Assembly (NCBI GenBank): GCA_937871915.1
Contig: CALMPG010000067.1
Coordinates: forward strand, 1-41,617
DNA length: 41,617 bases
Reading direction: 5' to 3'
DNA from: an uncultured Phycisphaerales bacterium
GTDB taxonomy: Bacteria; Planctomycetota; Phycisphaerae; Phycisphaerales; UBA1924
A program made the position numbers and the translations under genes. This document shows, one piece after another, positions 34,035 to 41,617 of this stretch. The first letter of the stretch is position 1; every line of letters starts with the position of its first letter. The notes beneath the pieces were generated by a model that saw nothing but the letters and a program-made list of their open reading frames with translations, made no database searches and was not told the origin of the DNA.

Positions 34035-35798
34035 CTATTCTCCGATGACCGCGAGTTCCTTCTCCACCGCCTCCACCACCCCCGCCACGGGGCCCTCGCC
34101 GAACTCGAACCGCAGGCCCGCCGCGGCGAAGAGGTCCGGGAGCGGGCGCGAGCCGCCCATGGTCAGGGCCCGCACGTACGCGTCCACCGCGGCCTTTTCG
34201 CCTTCCGTTTTGCTCTTGAGCCAGAGGCCGAGGGCGCCGAGCTGCGCGATGCCGTACTCGATGTAGTACATCGGGTGGCTGAACAGATGCCCCTGCCGCT
34301 GCCACTGGCTCTCGCGGACGGCCTCCAGTCCCGCCCAACTGACCGCGTGGCCGAAGCGGGCGTCGAGTTCCAACCAGTGGGCGTCGCGCTGGGCGTGGGT
34401 GTGGGTGGGGTTGGCGTACAACCAATGCTGGAACGCGTCGATGGTGGCGATCCAGGCGAGGATGGTGATCGAGTCTTCGAGGTGCTCGCGCCGGGCCCGC
34501 TTGAGGTCCTCGTCGCGGTCGTAGAACCCGCCGCGCACGCCCCAGTGGGCCATGCTCAGGTGCTCCATGCTCATGCTCGCCACCTCGGCGAACTCGATGG
34601 GGCTGTGGCGATAGTCCACCAGCGGCTCTTTCTCGGCGAGCATGGAGTGGAAGGCGTGGCCCGCCTCGTGGACCATGGTCATGACGTCGCGGTGCAGGCC
34701 GGCCGCGTTCATGAAGATGAACGGCTGGCGGCTCAGGTCGCGGACGTACTGATACCCGCCCGGGCGCTTGCCCTTGCGCGAGTCGAGGTCGAGGCAGGCC
34801 GTCACGAGCGCCTTCTCCTGGGCGCCACCACGCTCCGCGTGGTGCTCCGATCCCTCCCCCAGCCGGCGCGTCATCCCCGCCAGGCGCGGGTCGAGGGCGT
34901 CCATTACGGCCTGGGTCTTGCGCATCAGGTCGCGCCCGCCGTCGAAGGGCTTGAGCCCGGCCCGCCCCTTCGGGTCCACCGCCAGGTCCCACGGCCGCAG
35001 CGCCTCCACCCCCAGCGCCCGCGCGCGCTTCTCGTCGAGCCGGCGCAGCAGCGGGACGACGTGCTTCTCCACCGCCCCCCAGAAGGCGCGGCAGTCGGCG
35101 GGCGTGTAGTCGAACCGCTGCTTCTCCTTGAACGCGTACTCCGCGTACCCCGCGCACCCGGCGTTGTGCGCCAGCCGGTCGCGGCGCGAGATCATCTTGT
35201 CGAGCAGCTCGTCGAGCGCGCCCCGGTCCTTGAGGCGCCGATCCGCCACGGCGCGCCACGCCCCCTCGCGCAGGGCCCGGTCGGTCCGCTGCTGGTACTG
35301 GGTCATCTGCGGGAGCGTCCGCTCCTGGCCGTCGAAGACCACGGTCTGCGAGCCGGTGATCTTGCCGTAGTCCTGCGAGAGCTTGGCGAGTTCCGTCTGG
35401 ATCGGCACGTTCTCCTGGCGGAAGAGCTCGACGCTGGCCCGCTTGCTGCGCTCGAGCACCTCGAAGCGCTCCCTGGAGAGCGGGAACTGGGTATGCAGGT
35501 CCACCTGCCTCCGGTCGAGATCGAAGGCGGCGATCTCGATTTTGGGCCCGACCTGGTCGAGATAGCGGGTGTACGCGGCCTCGATGGCCGCGTCCTCGGT
35601 GTTGCAACTGCTGGCGATGTAGAGGTTGGCCCGGGCCTCGGAGCAGGCGGCCTCGAGGTCGCTGCGATCGGCCAGCCAGGCCTGGAACTCCGCCGCGGAG
35701 GCGATCTGCCGGGCCCCGAGAGCCTCCACCAGCGGCTCGATCCGCGCCCACGAGGATCCGTCGAACCCGGCCTGCACGAAGGGTCTTGCGCTGCTCAT
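34035..35798 (-). CDS. M3-family oligoendopeptidase (PepF-like)
   Basis: The 587-residue cytosolic zinc peptidase has HEAGH (377-381) with a downstream glutamate (about E405, in EFAEVASMSMEH) as the third ligand. The M3 C-terminal pattern PMYYIEYGIAQLGALGLW is also present. PepF enzymes cut short peptides. An extra segment at about 315-328 (GSEHHAERGGAQEK) is encoded by a perfect 8-bp-stem palindrome and precedes the catalytic domain. The start at 35796-35798 was chosen from protein similarity. A much longer open frame runs upstream through the terminator at 35857-35888 and into the next gene, so it is a shadow. No good ribosome binding site is seen. Confidence 0.92.
   Translation of the reverse strand: MSSARPFVQAGFDGSSWARIEPLVEALGARQIASAAEFQAWLADRSDLEAACSEARANLYIASSCNTEDAAIEAAYTRYLDQVGPKIEIAAFDLDRRQVDLHTQFPLSRERFEVLERSKRASVELFRQENVPIQTELAKLSQDYGKITGSQTVVFDGQERTLPQMTQYQQRTDRALREGAWRAVADRRLKDRGALDELLDKMISRRDRLAHNAGCAGYAEYAFKEKQRFDYTPADCRAFWGAVEKHVVPLLRRLDEKRARALGVEALRPWDLAVDPKGRAGLKPFDGGRDLMRKTQAVMDALDPRLAGMTRRLGEGSEHHAERGGAQEKALVTACLDLDSRKGKRPGGYQYVRDLSRQPFIFMNAAGLHRDVMTMVHEAGHAFHSMLAEKEPLVDYRHSPIEFAEVASMSMEHLSMAHWGVRGGFYDRDEDLKRARREHLEDSITILAWIATIDAFQHWLYANPTHTHAQRDAHWLELDARFGHAVSWAGLEAVRESQWQRQGHLFSHPMYYIEYGIAQLGALGLWLKSKTEGEKAAVDAYVRALTMGGSRPLPDLFAAAGLRFEFGEGPVAGVVEAVEKELAVIGE
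34826..34844. repeat. Palindrome inside the oligoendopeptidase gene
   Basis: caccacgc and gcgtggtg pair perfectly around tcc. It has the same 8-3-8 layout and the same cgctccgcg centre as the repeat at 26299-26317. Confidence 0.8.
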
Positions 35799-35856
35799 TC
35801 GCCGGGACTGTAGGGTGGCGTGCGCGCTCTTCGCGCGGCGGGTCGCACGGCCCGCA

Positions 35857-35888
35857 CGAAAACGGGCCCGGTGTTGTGCCGGGCCCGT
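35857..35888 (-). terminator. Intrinsic terminator of the NfeD-like gene
   Basis: Read on the minus strand, a 10-bp stem (acgggcccgg/ccgggcccgt) with a 7-base loop is followed by TTTTCG. It lies 27 bases after the stop of the gene at 35915-37189. Confidence 0.8.
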
Positions 35889-35914
35889 CGGGGGGATCGT
35901 CGAACGCCGGGGCG

Positions 35915-37189
35915 TCAGGGCAACGCGGCGAGTTTCCGGATCAGCTCGTCCTGGGCCGTGAACCACTCGGCCGGGATGCCCAGGTGGAACTCGAAGTTCG
36001 GGTTGAGCCGCACCATCTTGCGGAGCTCGGCCAGAAGCCGCTTGGCCTTGGCCAGCTCGATGCCGCGCCGCTCCTTGTCGGGCAGCTGCTGGGCCAGCCC
36101 GATGGCGAGCTGGTACTTCTGGAGCACGATCTTGTTGTGCTTCTCGACGGCGTCGTTGTCGGCGATGCTCTTGTTGATCAGGTCGGTGGCGGCCTGGCCG
36201 GCCCACTCGACCTCACGCAGGCCCATGGCCTTGGCCAGTTCCTCCTTGGTCGAGGCGATGCCCTTGCCGAAGCCGAACTGGATCGCCTGATCGGCCTTCA
36301 TCGTGAAGATGTTGCCGCGCTTGTTGAGCAGATACTGCCCGTCCTCGTCCTGTCGCCATGTGACCACGCCGTGCTCGTCGACGTCCACGCTCAGCGGCTC
36401 CATGATCTGCATGGACCGCATGATCGCGGGGTTCTTCTTCCCGAGGGCCGAGGCGATCTCCATCTCGTGCAGGGACATCTCGAGCTGGATCCCCTTGACG
36501 GCCACGAGGTTGCCGCTCCACCCGGTGCAGGCCCCGATGTTGCCCTGCGGATAGAAGTACATCTCCTCGATCACCCACGGGGACATGGCCGCGGCCGAGA
36601 TGCCCGACTCGATCCACGCCACCAGGCGGAAGCGCGTCTTGTACTCCTTGTCGAAGATCTCGTTGAACTTGGGGACCTCGAGGCCGTAGCCGCCGCCGGA
36701 CTTCACGCGCACGACCACGACGTCCACCTTGTCTTTTTCCAGCAGCGGGATCGCCCTGCGGAACGCGTCGGCCGAGACCTGCACGCCGACCATGTCGCCG
36801 TACTTGCCCTGCCACTCGCTGGGGGCGCCGAAGTTGAGGATGGCCACGCGGGTCGCGCCGGTGTGGCCGTGCTCGCTCTTGGCCTCGTCCTTGTTGGCGG
36901 CGGCCTTGGCCTCGGCGGCCGCCTTGAGGGCCTCGTCGGTCTTGGGGGTGGCGTCGTCGCGTTCGATGCTCTTGATGTCCTCCATGCGCAGGAACTGGTC
37001 GGACTCGACCGTGCCCACCTTCACGCGGAAGAACACGAACTTGTCGCCCTCGCGCACGATCTTCCCCTCCAGGACGGTCCCGTCCTTGAGGACGATCTTG
37101 TCGGCCAGGGCGTCGGGCGCCAGGAGCGCCGCCCCGGCAACCGCGAACGCGAGGGTCAGAACCTTGATGGCCTTGCTGAATCGAAACAT
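35915..37189 (-). CDS. Exported ClpP/NfeD-like serine protease candidate
   Basis: The 424-residue protein has a signal peptide (VLTLAFAVAGAALLAPDALA). A small beta segment (KIVLKDGTVLEGKIVREGDK) is followed by an Ala/Lys/Glu-rich linker. Then comes a ClpP-crotonase domain of the NfeD type: VKSGGGYGLEVPKF near the oxyanion position, GISAAAMSPW with S198 at the place of the catalytic serine (SAGA in NfeD), and PQGNIGACT after it. A candidate lysine partner is not clear. In NfeD-type proteases a Ser-Lys dyad acts outside the cytoplasmic membrane. The C-terminal 80 residues are helical. It lies 75 bases downstream of a paralogue lacking this serine. Confidence 0.75.
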   Translation of the reverse strand: MFRFSKAIKVLTLAFAVAGAALLAPDALADKIVLKDGTVLEGKIVREGDKFVFFRVKVGTVESDQFLRMEDIKSIERDDATPKTDEALKAAAEAKAAANKDEAKSEHGHTGATRVAILNFGAPSEWQGKYGDMVGVQVSADAFRRAIPLLEKDKVDVVVVRVKSGGGYGLEVPKFNEIFDKEYKTRFRLVAWIESGISAAAMSPWVIEEMYFYPQGNIGACTGWSGNLVAVKGIQLEMSLHEMEIASALGKKNPAIMRSMQIMEPLSVDVDEHGVVTWRQDEDGQYLLNKRGNIFTMKADQAIQFGFGKGIASTKEELAKAMGLREVEWAGQAATDLINKSIADNDAVEKHNKIVLQKYQLAIGLAQQLPDKERRGIELAKAKRLLAELRKMVRLNPNFEFHLGIPAEWFTAQDELIRKLAALP

Positions 37190-37229
37190 GGTGTGCTTCT
37201 CCGTCTGCTGACTGTGGTCGTGGTCATGT

Positions 37230-37253
37230 GGTACGCCGGTCGCTCCGCGGGCC
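37230..37253. repeat. Diverged copy of the palindromic repeat between the paralogues
   Basis: ggtacgccggtcgctccgcg shares the ggtac-ccgg-cgctccgcg pattern of 26293-26319. It lies in the 75-base gap between two related genes. Confidence 0.4.
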
Positions 37254-37264
37254 CGAGGCCGGGC

Positions 37265-38845
37265 CTACGGACGCCGGTCCAGGGTCTGCTGCGTCTTGAT
37301 CCGGTCGATCTGAACGTCGATCTGGTCCAGCAGGCCCTCCGGGGCGCCGACGCGCCGCGGGTTGAGGGCCTCGGCGTACTCCTTCACGATCGAGGAGATC
37401 TGCTGGAGGTAGCGGATCTGCCGGCCGCGGGCCTCGGTCCGCTGCTCGTACATGCCCGGGGGCTTGACCGCGACGCCCTGGTACGCCCGGATGAGCTTGC
37501 CGACCTCGATCTCGGTCTTCGAGACGTCCTTGCTCCACTCGCGGAAGATCTGGCCGGACTTGTTGCGCATCGAGGCCCACCCGCGCGGGTGGCCCATCTT
37601 GTTCATGAGCTCCTCGAGGGAGTCGGCGGTCCCCTTGGAGTAGCCGACGTCGAAGGCCGTCTTGGCGTCGAAGGTCAGGTAGTCGTTGCCGCGCATGCGG
37701 ACCATGTCCTGCATGGAATCGGCGTGGTCCTTGTTGGTCGGGCCGTCGTCCTTGAGGATGAACCACTCGGGGCTGCTGGGCATCTCTTCCTTGAGCTCGG
37801 CCTGCCCGCCCACGAGGCGATAGCTCAGGACGTAGTCGCCCCAGCACATCGCCTTGGCGTACTTGCGGCGTTTGGCGTTGGAGAGCGCCTCGGCGGTCAT
37901 GGACGAGGCGTCGTTGCCGAACTCGCCCTGGTTGGCCATCCCCTCGACCCAGGCCAGCCGGAGCGATCGCTGCTTCTGGCGGACCACCTCGTCGCCGACC
38001 CCGTCGAACAGGAAGTCCAGCCCGCCCACGCCGCCCTGGTGGCCGTCGCTGGTGAAGTAGATGTCCTGGAACACCAGGGGCAGGAACGCCGCCCCGCCCA
38101 TGGCCCGGTGCACCCACGCCACCACCTCGGGCTTCTTCACCAGTCGCGGGTCGTTGCGGAGCACGGGCGTGATGAGCGTGTCGATCTCCATGGCGCGGAT
38201 GAGCAGCTGGGAGACGTACCCGTCGCTCCCCTGGTGGTCGAAGTCCACCGTCTGCTCGCCCTGGTAGCCGAAGGTGTGGTCGAATCGGAAGACCACCACG
38301 TCGGGCTGGGCCTTGACCAGGTCCTCCATCATCTCCTTCACCGGGGTCTTCGACACGTCGCGCCCGAACTCCCCGCCCAGCGTGCACACGTACACCTTCA
38401 TGGTGCCCGGCGGGATCGGCTTTCCGTTCACGTCCACCGGGTTCGCGTACGACGCGCCGTCGTCCTTCTTCTGCTTGACCGGCCCCGTGTCCGTCGTCGA
38501 GCCGGCCCTGGTCTCCCCGTCGGACTTCTCCGACGGCTTGAACTCGTCCCGCTTGATCTCCAGGATCTCGCTCTTGTTGTACGTCGCCTCCGACCGGAGC
38601 GAGCCGATGATCACCAGCACCCGCACCGTGGTCTCGGTCTCGTCGAGCACCACGCCCTCGACCTTGTTCCCGTTCTGGAAGATGATCAGGTCGCGCTTCT
38701 GCATCTTGGAGTGGTCGAGCTTGGACTGGTCGAGCTGCTTGTCGCCCGTCTGGGCCAGCGCGGGGCGCGACGGCCCCGACGCGCCGATGACGCACAGACC
38801 CAACACCGCCGCCGCCATTGTCCGTCCGAGTGTGCCGACCTTCAT
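37265..38845 (-). CDS. Exported paralogue of the NfeD-like protein, catalytic serine missing
   Basis: The 526-residue protein has a signal peptide (RTMAAAVLGLCVIGASG, cleavage after ALA). The beta segment (LIIFQNGNKVEGVVLDE) corresponds to the one in the next gene, and the ClpP-like domain aligns with its neighbour: VAWVHRAMGGAAFLPLVFQD against VAWIESGISAAAMSPWVIEE. In this alignment G250 stands where the neighbour has S198, so this copy is probably not a protease. It has extra length in the middle (KRDEFKPSEKSDGETRAGST linker) and C-terminal helices. The pair likely arose by duplication and may form a mixed complex, one active and one structural. It begins the two-gene unit ending at the terminator near 35870. 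Confidence 0.7.
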   Translation of the reverse strand: MKVGTLGRTMAAAVLGLCVIGASGPSRPALAQTGDKQLDQSKLDHSKMQKRDLIIFQNGNKVEGVVLDETETTVRVLVIIGSLRSEATYNKSEILEIKRDEFKPSEKSDGETRAGSTTDTGPVKQKKDDGASYANPVDVNGKPIPPGTMKVYVCTLGGEFGRDVSKTPVKEMMEDLVKAQPDVVVFRFDHTFGYQGEQTVDFDHQGSDGYVSQLLIRAMEIDTLITPVLRNDPRLVKKPEVVAWVHRAMGGAAFLPLVFQDIYFTSDGHQGGVGGLDFLFDGVGDEVVRQKQRSLRLAWVEGMANQGEFGNDASSMTAEALSNAKRRKYAKAMCWGDYVLSYRLVGGQAELKEEMPSSPEWFILKDDGPTNKDHADSMQDMVRMRGNDYLTFDAKTAFDVGYSKGTADSLEELMNKMGHPRGWASMRNKSGQIFREWSKDVSKTEIEVGKLIRAYQGVAVKPPGMYEQRTEARGRQIRYLQQISSIVKEYAEALNPRRVGAPEGLLDQIDVQIDRIKTQQTLDRRP

Positions 38846-38962
38846 GGTGCGTCCTTCCTTGCTCGTGATCCCGGGCCAACAACGCGGCCATCAACTCACG
38901 CGATTCTCGACTCTTCGATCCGCCGCGTCGGGCGGCGACGATTGTACTTCCCCGCCCCCTGC

Positions 38963-38980
38963 CGCCCCCGATCGGGGGCG
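38963..38980. repeat. Perfect 18-bp palindrome downstream of the nucleotidyltransferase gene
   Basis: cgcccccga and tcgggggcg are joined without a loop, 13 bases beyond the stop at 38994. It might help end transcription of the minus-strand gene, but no T-run follows. Confidence 0.6.
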
Positions 38981-38993
38981 GACCCACTCCCCT

Positions 38994-40346
38994 TCAGACG
39001 CACAAACGGCGCGCAAGTTCCAAGCCCGCCGTCTTTCCACGCACCCGGCCTTCGAGCTGGGCATCCCGGACTTCATCCAATATCCGCTTGAACTGGGGGT
39101 TCGGCTTCATCCCGGCCGCCACCAGGTCGTCCCCCGTCACCAGCGCCGGCGGGTTCACCCCGATCCCGTCCCGGGCCATTTCCCCCACGTTCGCCGCGAT
39201 TCCCGACGCGACAGTGGGCTGCACAGCCCGCACAATATCCAAACAACTGCCGAAGACCGATCGCGCGGCCAGGCGCTTTCGCTGCGAGATCCGCATTCCG
39301 CTCCATCGTTCCACCAAATCGCGCACGCACCCCAGAATGGCCCGCAGTTCCTCGTCCTCATCGTTGCTCAGGCACAGCCCACCGCGAAGGCGCTGCGCCA
39401 CCTCTTTGACCGCGGCGTCCGATAACACGGCCATCCCGCTCGGGCCGCCGACGCGAGCGGTTTCCCGGTCCAGCACCCACGCGGCGAGCGCGGCGAGGTG
39501 GGTGGTCTTGGCGGGCATCCCCGCCAGCACCCGCAATGGCGCGTTCACGCCCGCCTCCGCGAGCACCGGCTCATCCAGCCCGAGGCGCTGCAGCATCGCC
39601 AGCGCGACGGGGCGGGACGGGTGCGCGAGCATCCGCCGGAGCTCCTGGCCGATCCGCTCCCGGCTCACGCCGCGCAGGGCCCCCGCGTGCCTGGTGATCG
39701 CCGTCGCGGTTTGGGGTTCCAACTCGAACCCGAGGCGCGACGCGAACCGAACCGCCCGGAGCGCCCGCAGGTGATCCTCCGCCAGGCGGGTCTCGGCGCT
39801 CCCGACCGCGCGCACGACCCGCCTCTTGAGATCCTCCACGCCCCCCACGAAGTCGATGATCCGCCCGTGGACGTCCCCGTGGAGCAGTCGCGACGGCTCG
39901 TCCGCGGGCGCCAGCGGGTCCAGGAAGAGCGCGTTGATCGTGAAGTCGCGTCGCTGCGCGTCCGATTCCGGGTTGCTGTACCGCACCGAGTCCGGCCGAC
40001 GCGCATCGGTGTATGGGCCGTCGCTCCGGAACGTCGCCACCTCCACCGACACCAGCGCCCCGGGCGGGGGCTGGTGTTGACGCGCCCCCGCGCCCAGGTC
40101 GCCCGGCCCCACGTGCACGAGCACCACCCCGAACGCCGCGCCCACCTCGGCCGTCCGTGCGAACACGCCCCGCACGCGGGCCGGGGTCGCGTCGGTCGCC
40201 ACGTCGTAGTCCGTCGGGTGCAGGCCCAGCAGGCCGTCGCGCACGCACCCGCCCGCGAAATACGCCGTGTGCCCGTTCTCGCGCAGCCGCTTGACGATCC
40301 ACGTCGCCGCCATCCGTGCCGCTTCTGGATCCGATGCGCGAGCCAT
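38994..40346 (-). CDS. CCA-adding enzyme / poly(A) polymerase family nucleotidyltransferase
   Basis: The 450-residue protein has the class II polymerase-beta-type site: FAGGCVRDGLLG (about 30-41) and DYDVATDA (46-53) with the metal-binding aspartates. RRDFTINALFLDP and EDHLRALRAVRFASRLGF of the neck domain follow. These define the family that adds CCA to tRNA 3' ends or polyadenylates RNA. Sequence alone does not separate the two. An insertion of about 25 residues (VGPGDLGAGARQHQPPPGAL) lies within the head domain. The start at 40344-40346 was chosen because similarity begins there. The frame upstream is open but non-conserved. Confidence 0.93.
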   Translation of the reverse strand: MARASDPEAARMAATWIVKRLRENGHTAYFAGGCVRDGLLGLHPTDYDVATDATPARVRGVFARTAEVGAAFGVVLVHVGPGDLGAGARQHQPPPGALVSVEVATFRSDGPYTDARRPDSVRYSNPESDAQRRDFTINALFLDPLAPADEPSRLLHGDVHGRIIDFVGGVEDLKRRVVRAVGSAETRLAEDHLRALRAVRFASRLGFELEPQTATAITRHAGALRGVSRERIGQELRRMLAHPSRPVALAMLQRLGLDEPVLAEAGVNAPLRVLAGMPAKTTHLAALAAWVLDRETARVGGPSGMAVLSDAAVKEVAQRLRGGLCLSNDEDEELRAILGCVRDLVERWSGMRISQRKRLAARSVFGSCLDIVRAVQPTVASGIAANVGEMARDGIGVNPPALVTGDDLVAAGMKPNPQFKRILDEVRDAQLEGRVRGKTAGLELARRLCV

Positions 40347-40635
40347 AGGCCCAACTCTATCAAGGGCGCCCCGGGTGGTTCGCGGCGTTGGGTGTGCCGC
40401 CGATACCACCCCCCACCAAGCCGGCCGGGTCTCGGGGTGGTTGCCGCCAACGTCCCATACCCAGCGCCCGCGAGGTTCTCGGCCCCCGCGCGCCATTCTG
40501 CGGGGTCTGTTCCGGTCGTCGCGTCGGGCGCCCACGCCCGTCGGCCGTCGCTCATCGAGTGGAGCCCCGGGCGCGCCGATCCCCGATCGTCGAACGGCGC
40601 GCCGAGGCCGCGCCGCCGAACTCAGGAGCCTCCCC

Positions 40636-41001
40636 ATGTCCACCTACCTCCGCCTGCACAACGAGCCCCCGGAGGCCGGCCCTTCCTCCGACGATGGGCC
40701 CGCGACGTACAAGTTTCCCGCCGCCATGGCCGCCGCGCGGCGCACCCTCGTGGCCGGCACCGTCAACCTCCGGCCCGAGCCCGGCGGGAGGCTCCCGCGG
40801 CGCGACGTGCTCTGCCGCATCGACGCCTCCGGCCCCGGGCGCGACTGCATGGTCTCGACGGACTCGCTCATCGGGGGCGTCGAGGAGACCCTGCGCACCA
40901 TGCAGGCCCGGCTGGACCACCTCCGGCGGGATGTGGACGAGGAGTGCGACGCCTACAAGTTCCCCGAGCCGCTCGAGGACCAGGGCCCCCGCGCCGCCTG
41001 A
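40636..41001 (+). CDS. Small hypothetical protein with two YKFP motifs
   Basis: The 121-residue protein starts at an ATG with AGGAG seven bases before it. It has no signal peptide. The tetrapeptide YKFP occurs near both ends (25-28 and 107-110). A helical centre (GGVEETLRTMQARLDHLRRD) separates them. A middle segment (RRDVLCRIDASGPGRDCMVS) could form a small beta element. I do not recognise the family. It is followed by the Ogt-type gene after 46 bases on the same strand. The 289 bases before it (40347-40635) show no further gene or clear signal. Confidence 0.7.
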   Translation: MSTYLRLHNEPPEAGPSSDDGPATYKFPAAMAAARRTLVAGTVNLRPEPGGRLPRRDVLCRIDASGPGRDCMVSTDSLIGGVEETLRTMQARLDHLRRDVDEECDAYKFPEPLEDQGPRAA

Positions 41002-41047
41002 TCGCGGCGCTCGCACCCGGGGCGCGCCCCGTGGGTACGCTCCCCGC

Positions 41048-41590
41048 ATGCCCGCCCTCGCCGCCGACCTCGACACGTTCCACATCGACTCACCCCTGGG
41101 CACGCTCGCCGCCTCCGCCTCCGGGCGCGGCCTGCGCTCGCTGCGCTTCCTCTCCAACGACCCGCTCGCCCCCGTGCCGCCAGTTGACGGCGCGCCGGGC
41201 GCAGACCTGTGCGATCCCGAGCGCCCCTGCGCGGGCCCGCACCTCGAACTCCTGCGCCGCCAAATCGCCGACTACCTCGCCGGCTCCTCCGCCCCCTTCA
41301 CCGTCCCCCTCGACCCGCTCGGCACGCCGTTCCAACTCGGCGTCTGGAACGCTCTGCGCACCATCCCCCACGGCCAGACCCGCTCGTATGCCGACGTCGC
41401 CCGGGCCATCGACCGCCCGGACGCCGTCCGCGCCGTCGCCGCGGCCAACGGCGACAACCCCATCGCAATCCTCATCCCCTGCCATCGCGTGATCGGCTCC
41501 GACGGCTCGCTCACCGGCTACGCGGGCGGCCTCTGGCGAAAAGCCCGCCTCCTCAAACTCGAGGGCACACGCCCGACGCTCTTCCCCTGA
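41048..41590 (+). CDS. Methylated-DNA--protein-cysteine methyltransferase (Ogt type)
   Basis: The 180-residue protein transfers alkyl groups from O6-alkylguanine or O4-alkylthymine to its own cysteine. The active site is IPCHRVIG with C145. Before it is the helix-turn-helix with SYADVARAIDRPDAVRAVA, including the arginine finger region, and the FQLGVWNALRTIPHGQT start of the DNA-binding domain. The N-terminal domain (about 10-90) is diverged and resembles the Ogt/AdaC group only loosely. There is no clear ribosome binding site. The gene is directly followed by a long C run. Confidence 0.92.
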   Translation: MPALAADLDTFHIDSPLGTLAASASGRGLRSLRFLSNDPLAPVPPVDGAPGADLCDPERPCAGPHLELLRRQIADYLAGSSAPFTVPLDPLGTPFQLGVWNALRTIPHGQTRSYADVARAIDRPDAVRAVAAANGDNPIAILIPCHRVIGSDGSLTGYAGGLWRKARLLKLEGTRPTLFP

Positions 41591-41597
41591 GCCATCG

Positions 41598-41613
41598 CCC
41601 CCCCCCCCCCCCC
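41598..41613 (+). repeat. Sixteen-base C run near the right window edge
   Basis: The uninterrupted C homopolymer begins 8 bases after the Ogt stop. Its true length may vary or be misread. Confidence 0.85.
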
Positions 41614-41617
41614 ACCC

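Noticed and set aside
35799..36206. N-terminal extension of the oligoendopeptidase
   Set aside because: It runs through a strong terminator and antisense-frame overlap with the NfeD-like gene, and is Arg/Gln-rich shadow sequence.
1..41617. tRNA, rRNA or riboswitch genes
   Set aside because: I found no T-loop-like or rRNA-like segments in the intergenic stretches. A covariance-model search (for example Infernal or tRNAscan) would be decisive.

Overview
The window looks like the chromosome of a high-G+C planctomycete, most likely of the Phycisphaerae/Phycisphaerales type. This is an inference. It rests on the long planctomycete-style run of DUF58, BatA-like, VWA and squalene-cyclase-fold genes, on a secreted protein ending in a dockerin-like repeat with a terminal cysteine, and on many small dispersed palindromes. 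I found 29 protein-coding genes, one of them cut by the left edge. I saw no tRNA, rRNA, CRISPR array or insertion sequence.

Layout. Positions 1-5421 (minus strand) hold a restriction/defence-like block. It consists of an MmeI-type fused nuclease-methyltransferase, an overlapping PLD-family nuclease candidate, a 119-residue protein resembling one domain of a DNA sliding clamp, a 74-residue helical protein, and a truncated gene with a good promoter. From about 560 to 3370 the G+C content is clearly lower, so the 3' end of the methyltransferase and the next genes look imported together. Positions 5422-6044 are non-coding and packed with palindromes and a 36-bp tandem array. Positions 6045-9183 (plus) carry dnaB, then a UPF0175/DUF3368 toxin-antitoxin pair overlapping an HD-domain hydrolase gene. 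Position 9284-10702 (minus) is a secreted DUF2092-thioredoxin fusion.

Positions 10981-25086 (plus) form a seven-gene cell-envelope cluster: DUF58, a BatA-like membrane protein, a VWA membrane protein, a 1301-residue membrane/coiled-coil protein, a Gln-rich secreted protein, a prenyltransferase/squalene-oxidase-fold secreted protein, and a secreted protein of unknown fold. Positions 25094-29840 (minus) are murE-murF-mraY, the lipid I branch of peptidoglycan synthesis. Then come a secreted beta-helix protein with a dockerin-like tail, an SGNH lipoprotein, a lower-G+C AlbA_2/Schlafen-like gene 4 bp behind an M3 oligoendopeptidase gene, a pair of paralogous exported ClpP/NfeD-like proteins (one lacking the catalytic serine), a CCA-adding-enzyme-family nucleotidyltransferase, a small unknown protein and an Ogt-type DNA repair protein.

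The most unusual signal is a set of short palindromic repeats that also sit in frame inside protein genes. murE has three extra segments, the methyltransferase two and the oligoendopeptidase one. Two of the murE segments match intergenic copies elsewhere in the window. This resembles the Rickettsia palindromic elements, and I do not know of a description of it in planctomycetes. Other notable items are the defence block with its clamp-like protein, the active/inactive protease pair, and a four-plus-four array of 8-bp repeats that can fold into a long hairpin inside the envelope cluster.
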